A stretch of 64,000 nucleotides of DNA. It comes from Variovorax sp. DXTD-1 (GTDB lineage: Bacteria; Pseudomonadota; Gammaproteobacteria; Burkholderiales; Burkholderiaceae_C). The stretch is from the NCBI RefSeq assembly GCF_003984625.1, contig NZ_RWKH01000008.1, positions 1 through 64,000 on the forward strand, read 5' to 3'. A model generated the notes under the pieces. The model was given only the letters and a program-made list of their open reading frames with translations, searched no databases and was not told where the DNA came from. The translations under genes and the position numbers were made by a program. Of this stretch, positions 8,212-16,558 are shown piece by piece (position 1 is the stretch's first letter; the number at the start of each line of letters is the position of its first letter).

Positions 8212-9432
8212 ATGGATTCCCTGATCGCCGCCTCCGCGCGGGCGCTTGCCGCGGGCGACGCGCTCGGTGCCCTCAAGCGGGTCGCCTTGCGCGACGACCC
8301 GCCTGCGTTGGCCCTGCGTGGCATTGCCATGGCGCAGCTTGGCGAGCATCCACGCGCGCGCGAGCTCCTGCGGCGGGCCGCCCGAGGCTTTGGCGCCCAC
8401 GAGGAACTCGCGCGCGCCCGCTGCCTGGTTGCCGAGGCCGAGGTGGCGCTGGCGATGCGCGACCTCGGTGGATCGCCGCGCGCTCTTGCCGCTGCAGCCG
8501 CCACGCTCGACGCGCATGCCGACCATGGCAATGCGCTGCAGGCGCGGCTGATTGCGGCGCGCAAGTTCCTGCTGCTCGGCCGGCTCGACGAGGCGGCGGC
8601 CACGTTGGCGCCGCTCGATGCGCGCGGCCTGTCGCCGTCGCTGGCGGCGGTGGCCGAGCTCACCGCCGCCGAGCTGGCGCTGCGATCGCTGCGCACCGGC
8701 ATGGCGCAGGCGGCGCTCGACCGCGCGCATGAGGCGGCCGAACGCGCGCGCGTGCCGGCGCTGCTCGCCGAGGTGGCGGAAGCGCGGGCCGCGCTCGATC
8801 GTCCCGCCGCGCGGCGCCGCTCCGCCGACGGCGAAGAGACGCTGCGCCTGCACGAGGTGGAAGCGCTCCTGGCCTCGGACGCGCTGGTGGTCGACGCATG
8901 CCGCCGCGGGGTCGGTGCGGGCGATGCATGGCGACCATTGGCGCGGCGCCCGGTGCTGTTCGCGTTGGCGCGCGCGCTGGCCGAGGCGTGGCCCGGCGAT
9001 GTCGATCGCGAAGCGCTGATTGCCTACGCGTTCAACACCCGCCACCCCGACGAGACGCTGCGAGCGCGCCTGCGGGTCGAAGTCGGCAGGCTGCGCGCGC
9101 TCATTGCGCCGCTGGCGGGCATCGAGGCGACGGCGCGGGGTTTTGTTCTCAAGCCGCACGGCGGGCGCGAGGTTGCCGTGCTGGCGCCGCCCATCGATGG
9201 CGACCAGGCCTCGCTGCTGGCGCTGCTTTCCGACGGGGCGGCGTGGTCGACCTCGGCGCTGGCGCTGGCATTGGGAGCCAGCCAGCGCACCGTGCAGCGC
9301 GCACTCGCCGAGCTGGAGGCTGCCGGGCGCGTGCGAGCCATCGGGCGGGCGCGGGCGCAGCGCTGGCTTTCGCCGCCGCTGACCGGATTCACGACGATCT
9401 TGTTACTCCCCGCTGCGCTGCCGATTGAATAG
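8212..9432 (+). CDS. Helix-turn-helix protein with TPR-like N-terminal region
   Basis: A 406-residue protein with very high Ala/Arg/Leu content. Residues 1-200 look like degenerate helical hairpin (TPR-like) repeats (ALRGIAMAQLGEHPRARELL, and RLDEAAATLAPLDARG). A central part (about 270-300, ARLRVEVGRLRALIAPLAGI) resembles the winged-helix segment of transcriptional activators, and a C-terminal helix-turn-helix is clear around 345-385 (STSALALALGASQRTVQRALAELEAAGRV). Probably a cytoplasmic transcriptional regulator; the ligand is unknown. It is followed 44 bases later by the beta-propeller and DUF899 genes, so it may regulate them. No strong ribosome-binding site precedes the ATG. Confidence 0.6.
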   Translation: MDSLIAASARALAAGDALGALKRVALRDDPPALALRGIAMAQLGEHPRARELLRRAARGFGAHEELARARCLVAEAEVALAMRDLGGSPRALAAAAATLDAHADHGNALQARLIAARKFLLLGRLDEAAATLAPLDARGLSPSLAAVAELTAAELALRSLRTGMAQAALDRAHEAAERARVPALLAEVAEARAALDRPAARRRSADGEETLRLHEVEALLASDALVVDACRRGVGAGDAWRPLARRPVLFALARALAEAWPGDVDREALIAYAFNTRHPDETLRARLRVEVGRLRALIAPLAGIEATARGFVLKPHGGREVAVLAPPIDGDQASLLALLSDGAAWSTSALALALGASQRTVQRALAELEAAGRVRAIGRARAQRWLSPPLTGFTTILLLPAALPIE

Positions 9433-9476
9433 AGTTGCCTCCAAGCCCCAGTCCGGGGCGCAAACAAGGAGCAGCA

Positions 9477-10163
9477 ATGAGCACTGGCAGCAAGGCAGGC
9501 AAGGACCAGACCCCCGTCACGGCACGCGCAGCCGAAATCGTTCGCGAGTACGGCCCATTGGCCGGCGAGGCGAGCGTCGGCGGCGTGACCCACGACGGCC
9601 AACGCGTCTGGGCTGCCACACGCGACGGGTTGATCGCTTTCGATCCCGTGAGTGGCAAGACCACGCGCACGCTGGCTTGCGCCGGTGACGCCGGCACCGC
9701 CTTCGACGGCACTCACCTGTATCAGATTACCGAGGCGCGCATCGACAAGATCGACCCGGCAACGGGCACGGTGGTGGCGTCGATCCCCGCTCCGGGCAAC
9801 GGCAGCGACTCGGGGCTCACCTGGGCCGAGGGCAGCCTGTGGGTGGGGCAGTACCGCGACCGCAAGATCCGCCAGATCGACCCGGCCACCGGCGCCGTGT
9901 TGCGCACCATCGAGTCCAACCGCTTCGTTACCGGCGTGACATGGGTCGACGGCGAGCTATGGCACGGCACCTGGGAGGGCGACGAGAGCGAGCTCCGCCG
10001 CATCAACCCCGAAAGCGGCGCCGTGCTCGAGCGGCTCGAAATGCCGCGCGGCACGGGCGTGAGCGGCCTTGAATCCGATGGGGGAGACCTCTTCTACTGC
10101 GGCGGCGGGGGCAGCGGAAAAGTCCGCGCCGTGCGGCGCCCGAAGGCAGCCGCCAGGGCGTGA
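9477..10163 (+). CDS. Beta-propeller protein (glutamine-cyclotransferase / SMP-30-like fold)
   Basis: A 228-residue protein of short propeller-blade repeats: LIAFDPVSGKTTRTL, IDKIDPATGTVVASI, IRQIDPATGAVLRTI and LRRINPESGAVLERL, each about 45 residues apart. There is no signal peptide, so it is probably cytoplasmic, and no catalytic residues can be assigned. The start ATG 9477 follows AAGGAG. It lies between the helix-turn-helix gene and the DUF899 gene on the same strand. Such short propellers are usually annotated glutamine cyclotransferase-like, but enzymatic function is not supported here. Confidence 0.7.
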   Translation: MSTGSKAGKDQTPVTARAAEIVREYGPLAGEASVGGVTHDGQRVWAATRDGLIAFDPVSGKTTRTLACAGDAGTAFDGTHLYQITEARIDKIDPATGTVVASIPAPGNGSDSGLTWAEGSLWVGQYRDRKIRQIDPATGAVLRTIESNRFVTGVTWVDGELWHGTWEGDESELRRINPESGAVLERLEMPRGTGVSGLESDGGDLFYCGGGGSGKVRAVRRPKAAARA

Positions 10164-10210
10164 GCGCATCCGCCCGCCAAACGATTCATCGAGCCAAGGA
10201 GCACATCGCC

Positions 10211-10999
10211 ATGAACACCACTGTTGCCGGAACCGGCATTGCCGATCACCCCGTCGTTGCCAAGGACCGCTGGCTCGTCCAGCGCAAGGCGCTGCTGGCC
10301 CGCGAAAAGGAACTGACGCGCCTGCGCGACCAGATCGCCCGCGAGCGCCGCGCCCTGCCGTGGACCCGCGTCGAGAAGAACTACATCTTCGATACGCCCG
10401 ACGGCTCGCGCGCGCTTGCCGACCTGTTCGAGGGCCGCCGCCAGTTGCTGGTGCAGCACTTCATGCTCGGCCCCGATTGGGAGCAGGGCTGCCCGAGCTG
10501 TTCCTACATGGCGGACCATGTCGACGGCATGAAGGTGCATCTCGAGCACCGCGACGTCACGATGCTGGCCGTGTCCCGCGCGCCGCTGGACCAGATCGAG
10601 CGCTTTCGCCGGCGCATGGGCTGGCAGTTCAAGTGGGTGTCGGCCTTCGGCAGCGATTTCAACTACGACTTCAGCGTGAGCTTCAAGTCGGAGGAATGGG
10701 CCGAGGGCCAGGGCGAGGTCTACTACAACTACAGCGTGCGGCTCTTCCCGGCGGAGGAGGCGCCCGGCATCAGCGTGTTCTACAAGAACGACGCGGGCGA
10801 GGTCTTCCACACCTATTCGACCTACGAGCGCGGTGTCGAAGTGATGATGGGCACGTACAACCTGCTCGACCTCACCCCCAAGGGCCGCGACGAGCACAAC
10901 GCGGTCTACACCATGGACTGGGTGCGCCACCACGACCGCTACGAGCCCGCGCCGGCCACCAAACCGGCGGCCCATGCCTGTTGCCATCCGTCGAACTGA
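10211..10999 (+). CDS. DUF899 family protein, thioredoxin-like
   Basis: A 262-residue DUF899 protein. Family features are DRWLVQRKALLAREKELTRLRD near the N-terminus, WTRVEKNYIFDTPDG, and the Cys-Pro-Ser-Cys pair in EQGCPSCSYMADHVDG, in a thioredoxin-like context. The family has no established reaction; redox or dithiol chemistry is inferred from the fold and the CPSC motif. ATG 10211 was chosen over an upstream in-frame GTG because AAGGAG lies just before it and the protein begins with the usual short leader. It is 47 bases downstream of the propeller gene. Confidence 0.85.
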   Translation: MNTTVAGTGIADHPVVAKDRWLVQRKALLAREKELTRLRDQIARERRALPWTRVEKNYIFDTPDGSRALADLFEGRRQLLVQHFMLGPDWEQGCPSCSYMADHVDGMKVHLEHRDVTMLAVSRAPLDQIERFRRRMGWQFKWVSAFGSDFNYDFSVSFKSEEWAEGQGEVYYNYSVRLFPAEEAPGISVFYKNDAGEVFHTYSTYERGVEVMMGTYNLLDLTPKGRDEHNAVYTMDWVRHHDRYEPAPATKPAAHACCHPSN

Positions 11000-11030
11000 C
11001 CGGCAACCGGGCTGAACGCGAAGGCACGCC

Positions 11031-11582
11031 GTGGAAAGCCTCTGGCCCTGGTTGGTGGTGGCGGGTCTCGGCGCTATTCACGGGCTGAACCCGGCCACCG
11101 GCTGGATGTGGGCCGCGGCCTGGGGCGTCCGGTCGAAAGATCGGGGCCAGGCGCTGCGGGCCCTGGTGCCCATTGCGGTCGGGCACGCCGCCTCCGTCGC
11201 GCTGGTGGCGGCCGCAGTGGCGTTCGGCGTGTCGATGGACCGGACGGTGATGCAAGTGGTGGCGGGCGGGCTGGTCGTCGTCTTCGTGGTGCTGCACCTC
11301 TCGGGCCGCACACCCAAGGCGGTGCGTGCGCCGGCGGGGCATGCCGGGCTGGCGCTCTGGTCTTTCATGATGGCCACCGCGCACGGCGCCGGGTTGATGC
11401 TGGTGCCGGCGCTGGTTCCGCTGTGCATGGGCGACACGCCGGCCCTGGACGTTGCCGCATCGGGCGCGCCGATGCTGGCGCTTGCGGCCGTCGGCGTTCA
11501 CACGGCGGCCATGCTTGCCGTGACTGCGCTGGTCGCCAGCGGAGTGTGCCGGGGGCTGAAACTCATACTTTCGAACTCGTGA
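11031..11582 (+). CDS. Polytopic inner-membrane protein, NicO/RcnA-like motifs
   Basis: A 183-residue hydrophobic protein with about five or six membrane segments. Motifs Gly-Ala-Ile-His-Gly-Leu-Asn-Pro, Gly-His-Ala-Ala-Ser-Val and Thr-Ala-His-Gly-Ala-Gly recall the His/Asp/Pro signature of the NicO/RcnA nickel-cobalt exporters and LysE-like fold transporters, but no His-rich loop is present. Its substrate is unknown. The start is GTG 11031; no ATG lies nearby. It follows the DUF899 gene by 31 bases and may be cotranscribed with it. Confidence 0.6.
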   Translation: MESLWPWLVVAGLGAIHGLNPATGWMWAAAWGVRSKDRGQALRALVPIAVGHAASVALVAAAVAFGVSMDRTVMQVVAGGLVVVFVVLHLSGRTPKAVRAPAGHAGLALWSFMMATAHGAGLMLVPALVPLCMGDTPALDVAASGAPMLALAAVGVHTAAMLAVTALVASGVCRGLKLILSNS

Positions 11583-11759
11583 GGTGCTGCGAAACCAGCA
11601 ACAAGGTACAGACTTGCGTATCTGGTTGCACATTGGCGGTGCCATGACAGCTGGTTGCAAGCTTGGCTCAGTGTTTTCCTCAGCGAACGATGGCCTGAAA
11701 CTCGCTAGAGTGAAGGCGGCCGTTCAGGCTTTTGCGTCGCACACATCAAGGAAAATTTC

Positions 11760-12497
11760 ATGAGCAAGAAAGTTGCATATGTCACCGGAGGCATGGGTGG
11801 CATCGGAACTGCCATCTGCCAACGCCTCTTCAAGGACGGCTTCACCGTCGTCGCAGGCTGCGGCCCCACGCGCGACCATGCCAAATGGCTGGCCGAGCAG
11901 AAAGCCCAGGGCTTCGAGTTCCACGCATCGGTCGGCAATGTCGGCGACTGGCAATCCACGGTCGAGGCGTTTTCCGCCGCCAAGGCCGCGCACGGCCCCA
12001 TCGACGTGCTCGTCAATAACGCCGGCATTACCCGGGACCGCATGTTCCTGAAGATGACGCCGGAAGACTGGAGTGCGGTGATCGAGACCAACCTCAACAG
12101 CATGTTCAACGTCACCAAGCAGGTGGTGGGCGACATGGTCGAAAAGGGCTGGGGCCGCATCATCAACATCAGCTCGGTCAATGGTGCCAAGGGTCAGGCG
12201 GGGCAAACCAACTACTCGGCGGCCAAGGCCGGCATGCACGGCTTCACGATGGCGCTGGCGCAAGAGCTGGCGAGCAAGGGCGTCACGGTCAATACCGTGA
12301 GCCCGGGCTACATCGGCACCGACATGGTGAAAGCCATCCGCCAGGAAGTACTCGACAAGATCGTGGCCACCATTCCGGTCAAGCGCCTGGGCGAGCCGAG
12401 CGAAATTGCCTCCATCATCTCGTGGCTGGCCACGGACGAAGGCGGCTACTCCACCGGGGCCGATTTCTCGGTCAACGGCGGGCTTCACATGCACTGA
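11760..12497 (+). CDS. phaB: Acetoacetyl-CoA reductase (PHB biosynthesis)
   Basis: A 245-residue classical short-chain dehydrogenase that reduces acetoacetyl-CoA to (R)-3-hydroxybutyryl-CoA with NADPH, the second step of polyhydroxybutyrate synthesis. Visible are the nucleotide-binding TGGMGGIG (9-16), NNAG (86-89) and the catalytic S139, Y152 and K156 (YSAAK). The text ITRDRMFLKMTPEDW and NYSAAKAGMHGFTMALAQE is characteristic of PhaB rather than FabG. phaA and phaC are not adjacent, so it is monocistronic here, closed by the intrinsic terminator at 12525. Confidence 0.94.
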   Translation: MSKKVAYVTGGMGGIGTAICQRLFKDGFTVVAGCGPTRDHAKWLAEQKAQGFEFHASVGNVGDWQSTVEAFSAAKAAHGPIDVLVNNAGITRDRMFLKMTPEDWSAVIETNLNSMFNVTKQVVGDMVEKGWGRIINISSVNGAKGQAGQTNYSAAKAGMHGFTMALAQELASKGVTVNTVSPGYIGTDMVKAIRQEVLDKIVATIPVKRLGEPSEIASIISWLATDEGGYSTGADFSVNGGLHMH

Positions 12498-12524
12498 GCA
12501 TGCTGACCGGAACCTGATCGAGAA

Positions 12525-12547
12525 ACCCGCTTCGGCGGGTTTTTTTG
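12525..12547 (+). terminator. Rho-independent terminator after phaB
   Basis: A perfect six-base stem ACCCGC/GCGGGT with a TTCG tetraloop, followed by seven T residues, 27 bases after the phaB stop. It separates phaB from dctA. Confidence 0.93.
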
Positions 12548-12623
12548 TTTCCAGCGATGTGGCTTCTACGAATGGAAAGCCGCGAGAACGGCCATAAAGT
12601 TTCGCACCCCTTGGAGGCACGAC

Positions 12624-13967
12624 ATGGCAGACACAACAATCACACCGACCCGGAAACTTCCTCTCTATCGCTCGCTTTACGTTCAGGTGATCACCGCGGT
12701 GGTCATCGGCGTGCTGCTCGGGCACTTCTATCCCGCCATCGGCGAAGCCATGAAGCCGCTCGGCGACGGCTTCATCAAGCTCATCAAGATGATCATCGCG
12801 CCGATCATCTTCTGCACGGTGGTGGTCGGCATTGCCGGCATGGAAGACATGAAGAAGGTGGGCAAGACCGGCGGCTTGGCGCTGCTCTACTTCGAGATCG
12901 TGAGCACCATCGCGCTCGTGGTCGGGCTGCTGTTGGTCAACGTGCTGAAGCCCGGCGCGGGCATGAACATCGACCCGGCCACGCTCGACACCAAGGCGAT
13001 CGCCGCCTACACCGGCCCCGGCAAGATGACCGGCACGGTCGACTTTCTGCTCAACGTCATTCCCAGCACGGTGGTCGACGCCTTTGCCAAGGGCGAAATC
13101 CTGCAGGTGCTGCTCATCGCGGTGCTGTTCGGCTTTGCGCTGCACCGCTTCGGCGGGCGCGGCACGCTGGTGTTCGACGTGATCGAGAAGGGCTCGCACG
13201 TGCTCTTCGTGATCGTGGGCTACATCATGAAGCTCGCGCCCGTCGGCGCCTTTGGCGCCATGGCGTTCACCATCGGCAAGTACGGCCTGGGCAGCCTGTT
13301 CTCGCTCGGCAAGCTGATGGGCACGTTCTACCTGACCTGCCTGCTGTTCATCTTCGTGGTGCTGGGGCTCATTGCGCGCTTCCACGGCTTCAGCATCTGG
13401 AAGTTCATCAAGTACATCAAGGAAGAACTGCTGATCGTGCTGGGCACGTCGTCATCCGAATCGGTGCTGCCGCGCATGATGGAGAAGATGGAAAACCTGG
13501 GCGCGAAGAAGGCCTGCGTGGGCCTGGTGATTCCGACCGGCTATTCGTTCAACCTGGACGGTACTTCCATCTACCTGACGATGGCCGCGGTGTTCATTGC
13601 GCAAGCCACCAACACGCCGATGACGCTGACCCAGGAGATCACGCTGCTGGCCGTGCTGCTGTTGACGTCGAAGGGCGCGGCGGGCGTGACCGGGAGCGGC
13701 TTCATCGTGCTGGCCGCCACGCTGTCGGCCGTGGGCCACGTGCCGGTGGCGGGTCTTGCGCTCATCCTGGGCATCGACCGCTTCATGTCCGAGGCGCGAG
13801 CATTGACCAACCTGATCGGCAACGGCGTGGCCACCATCGTGGTGGCCAAGTGGACCAACGAACTCGACACCGAGCGGCTGAAGGCCGGGCTCAACAACGA
13901 GAGCTGGGTCGAGTCGCAGGAGCCTGAAGTGCTCGAAGGCGCGCGCGTGAGCAAGATGGCCGACTGA
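12624..13967 (+). CDS. dctA: C4-dicarboxylate/H+ (Na+) symporter DctA
   Basis: A 447-residue member of the dicarboxylate/amino acid:cation symporter family, importing succinate, fumarate and malate across the inner membrane. Family motifs: [15 protein letters not shown] in the third helix, the SSSESVLP re-entrant serine-rich loop, [12 protein letters not shown] and [14 protein letters not shown]. Length is normal (about 430-450). The ATG follows GGAGG with good spacing. The DctB/DctD two-component genes are not next to it. Confidence 0.95.
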   Translation: MADTTITPTRKLPLYRSLYVQVITAVVIGVLLGHFYPAIGEAMKPLGDGFIKLIKMIIAPIIFCTVVVGIAGMEDMKKVGKTGGLALLYFEIVSTIALVVGLLLVNVLKPGAGMNIDPATLDTKAIAAYTGPGKMTGTVDFLLNVIPSTVVDAFAKGEILQVLLIAVLFGFALHRFGGRGTLVFDVIEKGSHVLFVIVGYIMKLAPVGAFGAMAFTIGKYGLGSLFSLGKLMGTFYLTCLLFIFVVLGLIARFHGFSIWKFIKYIKEELLIVLGTSSSESVLPRMMEKMENLGAKKACVGLVIPTGYSFNLDGTSIYLTMAAVFIAQATNTPMTLTQEITLLAVLLLTSKGAAGVTGSGFIVLAATLSAVGHVPVAGLALILGIDRFMSEARALTNLIGNGVATIVVAKWTNELDTERLKAGLNNESWVESQEPEVLEGARVSKMAD

Positions 13968-14037
13968 ATGGCCTTGAAGGCCCGATGAAGGGCCGGGTGA
14001 AGTAAGAGGCCGCGCATCGTTCCTGCAAAATGCAACG

Positions 14038-15738
14038 ATGCCCCACAGCGTTTCCCTCATCAACACCATTGCCGCCGGCCTGGGGCTGGCGCTCGTGTTC
14101 GGCTTTCTCGCAGTGCGCCTGCGGCTGCCCGCGCTGGTGGGCTACCTGCTGGCGGGCGTGATCATCGGGCCCTTCACGCCGGGCTTCGTGGCCGATGCGG
14201 GCATTGCGGCGCAGCTGGCCGAAATCGGCGTGATGCTGCTGATGTTCGGCGTGGGCCTGCATTTTTCACTCGACGATCTGCTGGCGGTGCGCAAGATCGC
14301 CTTGCCCGGAGCGCTGGCGCAGATTGCGGTGGCCACGCTGCTCGGCGGTGCGCTGGCGCTCTGGTGGGACTGGTCCTGGGGCGAGGCACTGGTCTTCGGG
14401 CTGGCGCTGTCGGTGGCAAGCACGGTCGTGCTGCTGCGGGCGCTCGAAAGCCTGGGCATTCTCGATTCGTTCACCGGCCGCATCGCCGTGGGCTGGCTGG
14501 TGGTCGAAGACCTGGCCATGGTGCTGGTTCTGGTGCTGATGCCGCCGCTTGCGGGAGCCTTGGGCGGCCATGCCGCCGATGCGGCAGGTTCCGCGGACCC
14601 GCTGTGGCAGACGCTCGGGCTCACGCTGCTGCAGGTGGGCGGCTTCGTGGCGCTCATGCTCGTGGTCGGAAGGCGAGCCTTTCCGTGGATTCTGTGGCAG
14701 GTCACGCGGACCGGATCGCGCGAGCTGTTCACGCTGTGCGTGATTGCGGCGGCCGTCAGCATCGCATTCGCATCGGCGGCGCTGTTCGGCGTGTCGTTTG
14801 CGCTGGGTGCATTCTTCGCGGGCATGGTCATGCGCGAATCGGAATTCAGCCACCGTGCGGCGCAGGAGTCGCTGCCGCTGCGCGATGCCTTCGCGGTGCT
14901 GTTCTTCGTGTCCGTGGGCATGCTGTTCGACCCCTCGGTGCTCATCGAGCGTCCGCTGCAGGTGCTGGCCGTGGTGGGCGTGATCGTGCTGGGCAAGTCG
15001 CTTGCCGCCTGCGCGCTGGTGCTGGCTTTCCGCTATCCGCTGGGTACGGCGCTTACGGTGAGCGCGAGCCTCGCGCAGATCGGGGAGTTCTCGTTCATCC
15101 TGGCGGGCCTTGGTGTATCGCTCGGCGTGCTGCCGGTCGAGGGCCAGAGCCTCATCCTTGCCGGTGCGCTGATTTCAATTGCCACCAATCCGCTGTGGTT
15201 CAGCCTGATCACGCCATTGCAGAAGTGGCTGCATGCCCGTTTGCCCGTGGCTCGCGGACTCGAATCGCGCGACCATCCGCTGGCCGAACTGCCGACCACC
15301 ACCGAGGCCAGGTACCTCTCTAGGCAGGTGGTGCTGGTGGGCTACGGCCGCGTCGGGCGGCGCATTGCGGCCGAGCTGGAGGCGAACGACATCCCCTATG
15401 TGGTGGCCGAGCAGAACCGCGAGCTGGTCGAAAAGCTGCGCGAAGCCGGTGTTGCGGCGGTGTGGGGCGATGCAGCGGACCCCGCGGTGCTGATCCAGGC
15501 GCACATTGCGCGAGCCCGCGTGCTGGTGGTCGCAACGCCCGACGCCCTGAACGTGCGCCAGATGATGGAAACCGCGCACACGCTCAACCCCGGCATCGAA
15601 ACCGTCATCCGCAGCCACAACGAAGACGAAGCACAACTGCTGACCCAGCAGACCGCCGCGACGGTCTTTCTTGGCGAACAGGAACTGGCTCAGGCAATGG
15701 CCCGCGACGTGGTCCGGCGGGCAGTGGCAGCGGCGTGA
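14038..15738 (+). CDS. ybaL: Kef/YbaL-type monovalent cation:proton antiporter
   Basis: A 566-residue CPA2 antiporter. Residues 1-395 form about 12 membrane segments with hallmark stretches PALVGYLLAGVIIGPFTPGF, FGVGLHFSLDDL and ALSVASTVVLLRALE. Residues about 425-550 are a cytoplasmic RCK/TrkA-N domain (VVLVGYGRVGRRIA, then WGDAADPAVL) that would bind NAD(H) or a similar ligand and gate transport. The layout and length match YbaL (about 558) rather than KefB/C. K+ efflux is the family expectation; the ion is not proven by sequence. Confidence 0.85.
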   Translation: MPHSVSLINTIAAGLGLALVFGFLAVRLRLPALVGYLLAGVIIGPFTPGFVADAGIAAQLAEIGVMLLMFGVGLHFSLDDLLAVRKIALPGALAQIAVATLLGGALALWWDWSWGEALVFGLALSVASTVVLLRALESLGILDSFTGRIAVGWLVVEDLAMVLVLVLMPPLAGALGGHAADAAGSADPLWQTLGLTLLQVGGFVALMLVVGRRAFPWILWQVTRTGSRELFTLCVIAAAVSIAFASAALFGVSFALGAFFAGMVMRESEFSHRAAQESLPLRDAFAVLFFVSVGMLFDPSVLIERPLQVLAVVGVIVLGKSLAACALVLAFRYPLGTALTVSASLAQIGEFSFILAGLGVSLGVLPVEGQSLILAGALISIATNPLWFSLITPLQKWLHARLPVARGLESRDHPLAELPTTTEARYLSRQVVLVGYGRVGRRIAAELEANDIPYVVAEQNRELVEKLREAGVAAVWGDAADPAVLIQAHIARARVLVVATPDALNVRQMMETAHTLNPGIETVIRSHNEDEAQLLTQQTAATVFLGEQELAQAMARDVVRRAVAAA

Positions 15739-15759
15739 ACCGCCGGCCACCGCAACGGT

Positions 15760-16164
15760 TCAGAGGTCTTCGATGACCAGCGTGCGGTAGCGCTGCGCGA
15801 TCGAGTACGGCACGGCGCGCACCACCTCCATCAGGCGGTTCGCTTCCTCTTCGTTCTTCGTCTTGACGAGCAAGGCCGTGTGGCCTTCGCGCGCGAGCTT
15901 GGTGTAGGCGCGCACGGTGGCGGCGTCGGTACCCGCCGAAGGCAGCGGGTCGTCGGATTCCTTCACCGTCGGCGTGATCTCGTCGAGCACCGTTTGTGGC
16001 GGAATCAGGTATATCTCGTCGCCGCTCACGCCCTTTTGGAGCAGCTGATGGCCGACGCGGTTGGCGTCTTCCGCACTCGGAAACATCACCAGCGAGTAGC
16101 CGCTTGGGTAAAAGGCGCCGCCGATGGTTGCTCGCATGCGGGGTTCTAGGACGAAGTTCTTCAT
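15760..16164 (-). CDS. Conserved hypothetical protein, small cytoplasmic
   Basis: A 134-residue protein I do not recognise. It has no signal peptide or membrane segment. The sequence suggests two ferredoxin-like alpha/beta units (SGYSLVMFPSAEDANRVGHQLL and HTALLVKTKNEEEANRLMEVV). The strand-helix pattern with repeated Glu-x-Ala-Asn-Arg suggests an internal duplication, but no function follows. ATG 16164 is preceded by GGAGG eight bases upstream, so the in-frame extension to 16206 is unlikely. It converges on ybaL and is divergent from the hom leader. Confidence 0.7.
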   Translation of the reverse strand: MKNFVLEPRMRATIGGAFYPSGYSLVMFPSAEDANRVGHQLLQKGVSGDEIYLIPPQTVLDEITPTVKESDDPLPSAGTDAATVRAYTKLAREGHTALLVKTKNEEEANRLMEVVRAVPYSIAQRYRTLVIEDL

Positions 16165-16415
16165 GGTGCTGCCTCCAGTGATGCAGTTCTTTGCTTTGCC
16201 CACCACGCTAGGCCTTCAGCAGACCGTGCGCTGTAGGCCTGCTCCCTATATTTCCGCAGGCTGGCACGGCAAAGCTTGGGCAATGCCCCGGCAGGCTCCT
16301 GTACACTGCGCCTCTCATGTCTTGCCGTCTTTTCCCCACTGCCGACTGCGTCGCCTCCATGGCCCGCATGATGCCGCCTGCCTTTGCGCGGGCGAATGGG
16401 GCATTGGTTGCACGA

Positions 16416-16448
16416 ATGATTACCACCATTACCACCGCGGCCACCTGA
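16416..16448 (+). CDS. Putative Thr/Ile leader peptide of hom
   Basis: A ten-codon frame encoding MITTITTAAT, five of ten residues threonine and two isoleucine, 110 bases upstream of homoserine dehydrogenase. The same frame is open further upstream, with in-frame ATGs at 16317 and 16359, so the peptide may be up to 43 residues with the Thr/Ile run at its C-terminus. None of the three ATGs has a strong ribosome-binding site. A TACACT -10-like hexamer at 16302-16307 would place a transcript start near the 16317 ATG. Composition resembles the regulatory run of E. coli ThrL; homology is not claimed. Confidence 0.72.
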   Translation: MITTITTAAT

Positions 16449-16482
16449 GCACGCGCAGGTGGCCGTTTCGGCAGCCACCTGG
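16438..16482 (+). promoter_or_regulatory. Mutually exclusive hairpins of the hom leader
   Basis: Three complementary segments: A, CGGCCACCTG at 16438-16447, overlapping the last leader codons and stop; B, CAGGTGGCCG at 16456-16465; C, GCCACCTG at 16474-16481. A:B can form a perfect 10-bp stem and B:C a perfect 8-bp stem, and they exclude each other because both use B. A ribosome stalled on the Thr codons would cover A and free B for C. How this is coupled to the terminator at 16511 is not obvious by eye. Confidence 0.7.
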
Positions 16483-16510
16483 TGTATCGCTCTTCTCTCC
16501 GAATGATTGA

Positions 16511-16543
16511 AACCCAGCTCTGGCAGCTGGGTTTTTGTTTTTT
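16511..16543 (+). terminator. Intrinsic terminator in the hom leader
   Basis: A nine-base stem AACCCAGCT/AGCTGGGTT with a five-base loop and a T-rich tract (T5 G T6) ends 16 bases before the hom ATG. The flanking gene upstream is on the opposite strand, so the best reading is premature termination of the hom transcript, not the end of another operon. Confidence 0.88.
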
Positions 16544-16558
16544 CATCCGGAGATTTCC

